Assembly: GCA_040880365.1 (NCBI GenBank) | Contig: JBBDIO010000059.1 | Span: 1 to 45,295 of the forward strand | DNA from: JBBDIO01 sp040880365 | Lineage (GTDB): Bacteria > Chloroflexota > Anaerolineae > Caldilineales > Caldilineaceae | Direction of reading: 5' to 3' | Length of the DNA stretch: 45,295 bases | Shown here: piece after piece, positions 24,099 through 31,815 of the stretch | How positions within the stretch are numbered: the first letter of the stretch is position 1 | Layout of the letters: every line of letters begins with the position of its first letter | Made by a program: the position numbers and the translations under genes | Notes under the pieces: generated by a model | What the model was told of the DNA's origin: nothing | Seen by the model: only the letters and a program-made list of their open reading frames with translations | Databases searched by the model: none

Positions 24099-26825
24099 AT
24101 GAAAATAGAAAATATTATGATGGATTATACAGCCGTCTTTCAAGCCTACTCCGATCCCGCCACCCTCATCGATCCATCGGGTCTGATTCTGGATATCAAT
24201 CAAGCATTTATCGACTATGCTCATGAATCGGGCGTTGCGCTGACGCGCGCCGACCGCGTGGGAAAAAATGTCTTCGATTTTAGCGACGCGGACGGCAGCG
24301 AACGCCTGCGCACCCTGATCGAAGAAACCGTGCAATATGGGCACGGCACCTACTATCAACGCCGCCGACAACGGGGCAACGAGCCGCTGGTGTTAATAGA
24401 AGTCAACGGCCATGCCATCTACGAACAGGCCATCTATGAACCTGATATGGCTGCACGCCCCGACAGCAACGAATTACCCGACTCCAAAGCCGCCGATCCG
24501 CAAATCAGCACAGTGATGGATGCAGAGACGGGTGCAGAGACAAGTGCAGAAGATGGCGCAGAAAGCAGCCACACCCAGGGCAAAATCCGGGGCATCCTGC
24601 TTTTGCGGCGGTTGGTCACAGAACAGGCATTGGAAGAAACGCGCCGGCGGGTGATGGGTCGGCTGCGCGATGCAATCTGGGCCATGACCCACAGCAACGA
24701 CATGCGCCTGGTGATGATCAATGTGCGCAAGGGGTTACGTGAATTGGCAGTGCCCTTTCGTGCCTTCAGCGTGAACATGGTGGATGAAAGCTACGATCCG
24801 CCCCATGTTATTTTCTATTTCGACCGCGGCGACGCCAGTAGCCAGATATTCGCCGAGCAGGATGACCCCGACGTGCCCATCCTGCTGGAGATCTGGCGCA
24901 AACAGGCGGTCGCCTATCGGCCAGATCTGCAAACCGAAGATCGCTATAACGAACGCTCCAATATCAATGCCATTTCGGGAGCTTTCTCCATTCGTTCGGT
25001 GCTGGATGTGCCATTCTCCTTTGGTACGCTGGCGATCAACAGCGAAAAGCCCCATGCGTTCGACAAAATTGATGTCGATTTTCTACGCGAGATGGCAAGC
25101 ACCCTGGACGAAGGGTTTCGTCGGCGTCTGGACTTGTTGCGCCTGGAAATGGCAGTCGAACGCGCCAACGAACTGGCGCAACATGCCGAAAGCGCCAACA
25201 TTGCCAAAAGCCGCTTTTTAGCCAACATGAGCCACGAAATTCGTACCCCCATGAATGGGGTAATCGGAATGGCCGCGCTGCTTCTGGATACCGGGCTGAC
25301 CACCGCACAACGCGAATATGTGGAGATCATGCGGCGCAGCGGTGAACATCTGCTCGCGGTCATCGATGATATTCTCGACTTTTCCAAAATCGAAGCCGAC
25401 CGGCTAGAACTGGATCGGGTGGCGTTTGATCCTGCCGAAGTGCTGGAAACAGTCTGCGACAGTTTGGCCGCCACCGCTCAAAACAAGGGGCTGGAGCTGG
25501 CCTATGTGGCAACCCAGCGCGTTGTGCGCCGCTTTACAGGCGACCCCAGCCGTCTGCGCCAGATTCTCCTCAATCTGGTGGGCAATGCCATTAAATTCAC
25601 CGAAGAAGGCGAAGTCGTCGTTGAAGCCACCATTGAGAACGAGACCCAGACCGGGGATGAGACCCAGATCGAGGCCGCGGTCCAGATGCGGTTTAGTGTG
25701 CGCGACACCGGCGTAGGCATCGATCCCAGCCGGTTTGAAGTGCTATTTCAACCCTTCACCCAGGCCGATTCTTCCAGCAGCCGGCGGTTTGGGGGTACGG
25801 GTCTGGGGCTGGTCATTTCCAAAAAGCTGGTCGAATTGATGGGCGGCGAAATCGGAGTCGAGAACAACGACCAGGGGGGCACCACCTTCTGGTTCACCGC
25901 GTGCTTTGGGCGCGCCGAAGAGCCGGGCGAATTGATTGACGCAAATGCCTCTGCCAATCTGCGCGGGCGCCGGATATTGGTAGCCGACGACAGCCCGGCC
26001 GCGCGTGCGGCGGCGGCGGCCCATCTGACGCGCTGGCAGTGCCAGTTCACCCTGGTCGATAACGCCGCCGACGCGCTGGCCCATCTGCATCGCGCCGTGC
26101 GCGCCCGCGCGCCCTACGATGCCGCCATTGTGGAATACGATCTGCGCCACGCATCGGGCGCCGAGCTTGCCAAGCTCATCTACATCGACCCCACGCTCAA
26201 GGCAACCGCGCTGGTGGTGATGACAGTCATCACCGACCGCATCGAACGCTCGCGGCTCTTTAGCGCAGGCTATGCACACATCCTTGCCAAGCCCGTCAAA
26301 CGGGTAGAATTTCGGCGACGTCTCCAGGCCGCCTTGCATCTGGAGACCGGCAGTTCCGGCGTGCCCCTCGCGCCGCCGCCCGTCCCCGCGCAAACACTCC
26401 AATCGCCCCCCGCGCTGGCGGCGCCCCCGCCCATACACCATGCAGTCGCGCGGGTTTTGCTGGTCGAAGACAATCTGGTCAATCAACGCGTCGGCCTGGC
26501 TATGCTCAAAAAGCTGGGCTATCACGCCGATACGGCCGGCAACGGGCGCGAAGCAGTGACCGCGCTGGAAGCCGAAGACTATGATGCTGTGCTTATGGAT
26601 ATTCAGATGCCCGAAATGGATGGGTTTGAAGCCACCGGCGTGATTCGCGATACAAACTCCGACGTGCGCAATCACAGCATTCCCATCATCGCCATGACCG
26701 CCCATGCCCTGGAAAGCGATCGCACGGCGTGTCTGGCCGCGGGCATGAATGATTTTGTCTCCAAACCCGTTCGACCCCAGGAACTGGCGGCAGTCCTCGA
26801 ACGCTGGTTGGAACCGCGGCCCTAG
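24099..26825 (+). CDS. Soluble hybrid sensor histidine kinase with two receiver domains
   Basis: 908-residue cytoplasmic sensor; no membrane segment. Order: PAS-like domain (about 10-120), a Glu/Ala-rich linker with 12-bp repeats (about 140-158), a GAF-like domain (about 190-340), then HisKA with H379 in NMSHEIRTPMNGVIG. The ATPase domain has N496 (LNLVGNAIKF), DTGVGI (536-541) and FGGTGLGL (564-571). Receiver 1 (about 624-748) has acidic pocket D630/D631 and K731, but Glu (E679, in AIVEYDL) sits where the phosphorylated Asp is expected. Receiver 2 (about 784-905) is canonical with D834 in VLMDIQMPEMDG and KPV. It resembles a multi-step relay kinase needing a separate phosphotransfer protein and output regulator; none is in the window. 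The start lacks a strong ribosome binding site. Confidence 0.92.
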   Translation: MKIENIMMDYTAVFQAYSDPATLIDPSGLILDINQAFIDYAHESGVALTRADRVGKNVFDFSDADGSERLRTLIEETVQYGHGTYYQRRRQRGNEPLVLIEVNGHAIYEQAIYEPDMAARPDSNELPDSKAADPQISTVMDAETGAETSAEDGAESSHTQGKIRGILLLRRLVTEQALEETRRRVMGRLRDAIWAMTHSNDMRLVMINVRKGLRELAVPFRAFSVNMVDESYDPPHVIFYFDRGDASSQIFAEQDDPDVPILLEIWRKQAVAYRPDLQTEDRYNERSNINAISGAFSIRSVLDVPFSFGTLAINSEKPHAFDKIDVDFLREMASTLDEGFRRRLDLLRLEMAVERANELAQHAESANIAKSRFLANMSHEIRTPMNGVIGMAALLLDTGLTTAQREYVEIMRRSGEHLLAVIDDILDFSKIEADRLELDRVAFDPAEVLETVCDSLAATAQNKGLELAYVATQRVVRRFTGDPSRLRQILLNLVGNAIKFTEEGEVVVEATIENETQTGDETQIEAAVQMRFSVRDTGVGIDPSRFEVLFQPFTQADSSSSRRFGGTGLGLVISKKLVELMGGEIGVENNDQGGTTFWFTACFGRAEEPGELIDANASANLRGRRILVADDSPAARAAAAAHLTRWQCQFTLVDNAADALAHLHRAVRARAPYDAAIVEYDLRHASGAELAKLIYIDPTLKATALVVMTVITDRIERSRLFSAGYAHILAKPVKRVEFRRRLQAALHLETGSSGVPLAPPPVPAQTLQSPPALAAPPPIHHAVARVLLVEDNLVNQRVGLAMLKKLGYHADTAGNGREAVTALEAEDYDAVLMDIQMPEMDGFEATGVIRDTNSDVRNHSIPIIAMTAHALESDRTACLAAGMNDFVSKPVRPQELAAVLERWLEPRP

Positions 26826-27258
26826 CCCAGAATACGGAAGGGAAAGACAGGCAGCCACTCGCCTGTAGAAGTGCCCACGGACTGACTTGTCCACAAAAAT
26901 CGGGGTCCTGCTCCGAAAATTGCCTGGCTTGTATCGCGCCCCACTTACAAAATGCCCCCTATACAAGCGCACAAAAGCGCAGTATAATCGCGCCCAGGAC
27001 ACAGTTAACCTGTGTATCCGCGCATACCGCCCACAGCGCCAGACCCGATCCGGCTGGTCAAACGAACTGATCGCTTACCAACCGGCAACGCAGCACAGGT
27101 TGCCGTCTATCTTTGCGTCCATCAATTCCATTCTGCAGACAGGGATTCAGTTGACACGGTGCCTACGCAGCCCGATGGACATAATTCCTTTGACGATTTC
27201 TTTAACGATTCCGGCAATTTTATAACGCTCAGGTTCGATCCTCTGGGGGAGGCAAGTG
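26826..27258. other. Intergenic leader region of the metalloprotease gene
   Basis: No supportable gene. It contains a good promoter candidate at 26960-26988, which would give a leader of about 265 nt. Nothing resembling a known riboswitch was recognised in the leader. Confidence 0.5.
26960..26988 (+). promoter_or_regulatory. Candidate promoter for the metalloprotease gene
   Basis: TATACA (26960-26965), a 17-bp spacer, then TATAAT (26983-26988). The -10 is perfect and the -35 matches four of six consensus bases. Confidence 0.45.
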
Positions 27259-30200
27259 ATGGCAAGACGGGTGATTCACACACTATTACTTCTGCTCATG
27301 TTGTGGATTGGCGCAGTCTCTACCGCGCAAACGGCGCGCGCAGAGACCGACGCTACCTATCAAACACCGCAAACCGTAGTCAACGAACAGCTTAACGAGT
27401 GGACACTCTCTTCGGGGATGCTCTATTGGGCCTACCGCTGCTACGGCGGCGTGGAGTTTTCGTGGCCGGGCTTTCTCCGGCGCAAGCCCGTCAATGGCAC
27501 CACCATCCGCACCCTGTCGACCACCACAGCGGCGGATTGTGTCACATTTCTGAACATGAACGCCGATGCCGAGGGTCTTTATTACTATAATGCGGCTGCC
27601 GTGGGCGATGTCGTGCGGGGGATTTATTTCCGACCTTCGGGCGATCCCTACGATCCGCCCATCCTGCTCTATGCCACAGGCTCCGATTTTCCGAGTTCGG
27701 GGTCGCGCCTCTTCCCCGCGGGCGAGTGGGTCTATTGGATCACCGGCACCGAGATTCGGCGAGTGAACAAAGACGGCGGCGGCGGCATTCAAATCGCGGC
27801 CAACACCGCAGCCAATCCCACGGATATTCTGGTGCTGGGATCGACGCTCTACTGGCTGGATGACGCGGGACTGCGCAGCGCATCTGTTACGTGCGACGTC
27901 CTGCCCTGTCCTGTCACGCTCCTGGTGAATGACACGCGCGGCAACTATCTGCGCCTGGTGCCCGTTACCACCGGACTGATTATAAACCGGGGCACGCGCA
28001 TTATGTGGGTCGAGACTAATAGCGGCGACCAGAAAATTCGCAGCCTCGTCTGCTCATTTATCACGCCGGGCTGTTCTACCCGCACCATATACACCGTGCC
28101 CGAAGGCTCGCCCTGGGAAATCGGGCGATTCAGCAGCCACGGCGACCTCTTGTTCTTTGTAGAAGGCTTTGAAAATCAGAATCATCGTGTGCGCCGGGCA
28201 ACCATTTCCATAGATACAGATGAGGATGCCACCATCCAGGAATTGGGCGCCGGCGGCGCGGGGGCTGCCTTCACCGACAACGCCTGGGTCTATTACTATG
28301 ACGGCGACGCCCTAAATTCCTTCGCCAGCCCCGGGCTGAAACGCCTGCCCTTTGATACTGCTGCCATCACCCGCGATCTGGCGGCGGCGCAGATCGAAGT
28401 GACACAGGGGATCCAGAATCTGAACAACGCCGCGCCGCTGGCAGGTGATAAACCGACCTTTGTGCGGGCCTATGCCAATCACAATATGGGGCCATCGGCC
28501 AATGGCGTGGAAGCGCGTCTACATGCCACCCGCGGCGGTTCGCCCCTGCCCGGCTCGCCGTTGACGCCCCTCAACGGCACGCGCCCCCTGCAAACCGGCG
28601 CGCCCATCGACCGCACGCAAACCACCAACAACTGGCTATTCCAGCTCCCCGGCAGCTGGGACAATCCCGGCACCGTAGAGTTCCGGCTGGAGATCGACCC
28701 GCGCCAGCTCTATGACGACCCCAATCGCGACAACAACTCGCTGACACGCGCAGTCAGCTTTGCCAACAAAGCGCCGATCTGTCAGGTCTTTGTGCCGGTA
28801 CGCACCCATGCGCCCACGGCATCCACCGATCTTTCCATCTTCTGGCCTATGGTCGACATGACCAAACGCCTGTTGCCCACCTCGGATATCTGGGCCTATA
28901 AACAAAACAGCGACGTGGCCGAATTGCAGGTCTGCTGGAAAGGCCCCTTCCCCTATCCCTGCTTTGGGCCTTATGAAATCCCCGATGACGACTGGAAGAT
29001 CATGGCGAGCCTGTGGATTCGCGACCAGTTTTCAGACGATCCCGACGCGTGCGACGACGTCAACGCGCGCACCCACTACACGGGCCTCATGCACCCCAGC
29101 ACCAGCACAGGGGGGCTGAACGGCATGGCCGGCTTGGGGTTCGACCAGCTCTTTGTGCATATGCCGCCGCTCAGCGCCGCGCCTCTCGACTGGCGCAGCT
29201 CATCCCGCGTGGCGACGCTGGCCCATGAACTGGGCCACAACTATGACCGCAACCACATCAACTGCGGAGGACCGGCAGACCCGGATCTGGGCTATCCCTA
29301 CACCAATCCCAATTCCTGCCGCATCGACGACCGCCCACTGGACAATGTGGCGACCTATTTCGGCTTCGATCTGCAAGCCCGCCAGCCGATTCCACCCGCG
29401 TCGGGCGGAATCCGCGACCTCATGGCCTATGGCACGGTGCGCTGGCCCAGCGACTATACCTGGCGCGCCATCTTCAACGGCATCGATAACCGCACAGGCA
29501 TTGCCGGCGAAATCCTCAGCGAAGAGGTAGACACCAGCCCGACTGCGGCCCAGATTGCCGCCATCGACCTGGTTTCCAGCCACGGCACAGTGTTGATTAC
29601 CGGCGGCATTACCCCCACCCTGGAACAAGGCGAACTGGACTACGCCTGGGTGATCCCGCCCGGCGCGGCCAGCACGGGGATGCTGCGCAAGTGGCAACGC
29701 TTCGCAGCGGGCGGGATCTATGGGCAGGATGATAATACAGCCCTGGCCGCCGGTCTCCAGGCCGACGCCTACTTTGTGCGGCTCATCGGTGAAGGCGATG
29801 CAGTGCTGGGCGAACCGCACGAAGTGACGCTCTTCATTCTGGAGGATGCGGACAATGAGCGGGTCGCCTTTGGCGCGACTTTCCCCGCGCCCGAAGCAAC
29901 GGTGATCCGCGTGGAACTGCTGGCCGATGATACGGTGATTGCCACGCTGGCCCCCGGACCGGCGCAACCGCAGGTAGAAGTAAATCTGCCCGCGGGCGGC
30001 GAAATCATCGACGCCGGGCTGACCGTCTCCTGGACGGCAACCGATGCCAATGCCGAAGATGTGCTGAAATTCATGGTGCAATATAGCCACGACAGCGGCA
30101 CAAGCTGGCGCACGCTGGTTTCCAACTATGCCGCGCCCGCAGGCGACGAGACCGTGACCATCAGCCTCACCAATGTGCTGGACATTCCTGCCAGCAATGG

Positions 30201-31719
30201 CCCCAATGCCCTGATTCGGGTGCTCGCCAGCGATGGCTATAACACCGGGCTGGATGTATCGGCCCCGTTCACAGTGGTCAACCGCAAGCCCGAACCCTAC
30301 ATTATTGCCCCCACCGATGGCGCAGTCTACCCGGTGGATGAGGCGATTTTGTTGAACGGCGGCGGCTTCGATGTGGAAGACGGCGGGCTGCCCGATGCCG
30401 CGCTGGACTGGACGCTCACCGGGCCACAGGGCAACAGCGCACTGGGCACGGGCGCTAATCTCAACGTCTATGGCCTGACAACCGGCTTCTATACCGCCAC
30501 GCTGACCGCCGAAGACAGTGAAGGCGCGACGGACGCGACCGCGGCAGGCTTCCAGGTCGCGCCCATGCTGATCCCCAGCGGCGGCGCGCCCACCATCGAC
30601 GGGCTGTGTGAAGACAGCGTCTATGCCAACGCAGTACAGGTGCAGCTGGCGCCCTATGATGCAGAAAGCCAGGGAACTGTTCTGCTCACCCAGACCGGCA
30701 GCAGCCTCTACGCCTGTTTCGTGGGGCTGAAACAAGGCACATTCCAACTGCCGGATGACAATCCCAGCGCCATCAAGAGTTCGTTCGCCGGCGTGCGCAT
30801 CGACCCCAACCTGAGCCGCGAGGCCAGCGCCCAGAGCGATGACTATGGCTTCTTCATCGACTATGACGGCGGCATCTTCACCTATGCCGGTGATGGCGCC
30901 GGCGGCTTCGACCAGGCCGGTCCTGGGGGTCTGGTGGGGCAGCTCTTCGTGGGCGCGCAGACCTGGTCGGCAGAGCTGCAAATCAGTCTCGCCACGATTG
31001 GCGGGGCAGATCACCCGCTGGGCATCAAAGTCGGTCACTATTGGGTAGACGCACAGGGCAATGACTATGGCTGGCCCTATGCAGCAGGCTGGAATGCGCC
31101 CAACACATGGGCCGAAACCGCCGTGGGTGTGAAGCCTGTCATCACGGCCCATACGCCTATGTCTGCCACCATCCCCAGCGGGGATATTACGCTGGTTGTG
31201 CAAGGCACCGGCTTTGTAGATGGCGCGACAGTGCGCTGGGGCAACGTGGATCTCACCACTGCATTCAGCGCCACCACGTCGCTCACCGCCACCGTGCCCA
31301 ATGGGCTGCTGGCAACACCCGGCACGACCGCCATCACCGTACGCAATCCTGCCGGTGCGGGGCTGGTCTCCAATGCCGTCAGCTTCGTGCTCCTGGGGCC
31401 GGCGCCGGTCATCACCTCGCTCACCCCGCCCAATACCGGGGCCGAGGGAGAGACTCTCACGCTCCAGGTGAGTGGCGAGAACTTCATCCCCAACGCAACG
31501 GTCTACTGGAACGGCGAAGCGCGGCCGACACTCTTTATGAACAACAATCGGCTGGATGTGCAGGTGCCCGCGGCCGATCTGGAAATTGCTCAACTGGTAG
31601 GGGTAACGGTACTCAACCCCGAACCCGACGGCCAGGCGTCGAATACGCTGATCTTCACCATCGACCCGACCAATCCATCTAACCCGTTCATCTTCATTCC
31701 CAACGTGCAGCGCGACTAG
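27259..31719 (+). CDS. Giant secreted metzincin-like metalloprotease with CBM9-like and IPT/TIG domains
   Basis: 1486-residue exported protein. Signal peptide about 1-28 (VIHTLLLLLMLWIGAVSTAQTARA). About 40-370 resembles a beta-propeller (LYWAYRCYGG, VYWITGTEIRRVNKDGGG, LYWLDDAGLRSA, LLFFVEG). About 375-515 is a beta-sandwich of the CARDB kind. The catalytic domain at about 515-760 has the zinc motif HELGHNYDRNH (H656, E657, H660, H666) and a Met-turn candidate in DLMAYGTVRW. Ig/cadherin-like domains follow to about 1100, then a CBM9-like domain at about 1105-1293 (APTIDGLCEDSVYANAV), two IPT/TIG domains (about 1294-1470) and the tail NPFIFIPNVQRD. Start: GGGGAGG (27246-27252) is 6 nt from ATG 27259; the adjacent GTG 27256 is too close. 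Likely role: degradation of extracellular protein, possibly on glycan-bearing surfaces. Confidence 0.88.
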   Translation: MARRVIHTLLLLLMLWIGAVSTAQTARAETDATYQTPQTVVNEQLNEWTLSSGMLYWAYRCYGGVEFSWPGFLRRKPVNGTTIRTLSTTTAADCVTFLNMNADAEGLYYYNAAAVGDVVRGIYFRPSGDPYDPPILLYATGSDFPSSGSRLFPAGEWVYWITGTEIRRVNKDGGGGIQIAANTAANPTDILVLGSTLYWLDDAGLRSASVTCDVLPCPVTLLVNDTRGNYLRLVPVTTGLIINRGTRIMWVETNSGDQKIRSLVCSFITPGCSTRTIYTVPEGSPWEIGRFSSHGDLLFFVEGFENQNHRVRRATISIDTDEDATIQELGAGGAGAAFTDNAWVYYYDGDALNSFASPGLKRLPFDTAAITRDLAAAQIEVTQGIQNLNNAAPLAGDKPTFVRAYANHNMGPSANGVEARLHATRGGSPLPGSPLTPLNGTRPLQTGAPIDRTQTTNNWLFQLPGSWDNPGTVEFRLEIDPRQLYDDPNRDNNSLTRAVSFANKAPICQVFVPVRTHAPTASTDLSIFWPMVDMTKRLLPTSDIWAYKQNSDVAELQVCWKGPFPYPCFGPYEIPDDDWKIMASLWIRDQFSDDPDACDDVNARTHYTGLMHPSTSTGGLNGMAGLGFDQLFVHMPPLSAAPLDWRSSSRVATLAHELGHNYDRNHINCGGPADPDLGYPYTNPNSCRIDDRPLDNVATYFGFDLQARQPIPPASGGIRDLMAYGTVRWPSDYTWRAIFNGIDNRTGIAGEILSEEVDTSPTAAQIAAIDLVSSHGTVLITGGITPTLEQGELDYAWVIPPGAASTGMLRKWQRFAAGGIYGQDDNTALAAGLQADAYFVRLIGEGDAVLGEPHEVTLFILEDADNERVAFGATFPAPEATVIRVELLADDTVIATLAPGPAQPQVEVNLPAGGEIIDAGLTVSWTATDANAEDVLKFMVQYSHDSGTSWRTLVSNYAAPAGDETVTISLTNVLDIPASNGPNALIRVLASDGYNTGLDVSAPFTVVNRKPEPYIIAPTDGAVYPVDEAILLNGGGFDVEDGGLPDAALDWTLTGPQGNSALGTGANLNVYGLTTGFYTATLTAEDSEGATDATAAGFQVAPMLIPSGGAPTIDGLCEDSVYANAVQVQLAPYDAESQGTVLLTQTGSSLYACFVGLKQGTFQLPDDNPSAIKSSFAGVRIDPNLSREASAQSDDYGFFIDYDGGIFTYAGDGAGGFDQAGPGGLVGQLFVGAQTWSAELQISLATIGGADHPLGIKVGHYWVDAQGNDYGWPYAAGWNAPNTWAETAVGVKPVITAHTPMSATIPSGDITLVVQGTGFVDGATVRWGNVDLTTAFSATTSLTATVPNGLLATPGTTAITVRNPAGAGLVSNAVSFVLLGPAPVITSLTPPNTGAEGETLTLQVSGENFIPNATVYWNGEARPTLFMNNNRLDVQVPAADLEIAQLVGVTVLNPEPDGQASNTLIFTIDPTNPSNPFIFIPNVQRD

Positions 31720-31738
31720 ACAGGCACGCACAGCTATC

Positions 31739-31768
31739 GCCGCCGTGTTCACCTTTGAACACGGCGGC
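31739..31768. terminator. Shared hairpin between convergent genes
   Basis: 13-bp perfect stem (31739-31751 with 31756-31768), 4-nt loop, no long T-run on either strand. It lies between the ends of the metalloprotease gene (+) and the EndoQ-UvrD gene (-). Confidence 0.7.
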
Positions 31769-31774
31769 TATGGC

Positions 31775-31806
31775 TCTATCTGTGGTTCTATCTGTGGTTC
31801 TATCTG
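31775..31806. repeat. 12-bp tandem repeat in the convergent intergenic space
   Basis: tctatctgtggt occurs twice in full (31775-31786, 31787-31798) and then partly (31799-31806). It sits just beyond the stop codon of the minus-strand helicase fusion. Confidence 0.9.
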
Positions 31807-31815
31807 GATCAGAAT

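Noticed and set aside
26887..27225. Plus-strand frame of 112 codons before the metalloprotease gene
   Set aside because: No ribosome binding site, irregular composition, and it overlaps the best promoter candidate for the next gene.
29200..31752. 850-codon minus-strand frame opposite the metalloprotease gene
   Set aside because: His/Gly/Arg-rich shadow translation of the plus-strand codons; the plus strand shows domains in order and a signal peptide.
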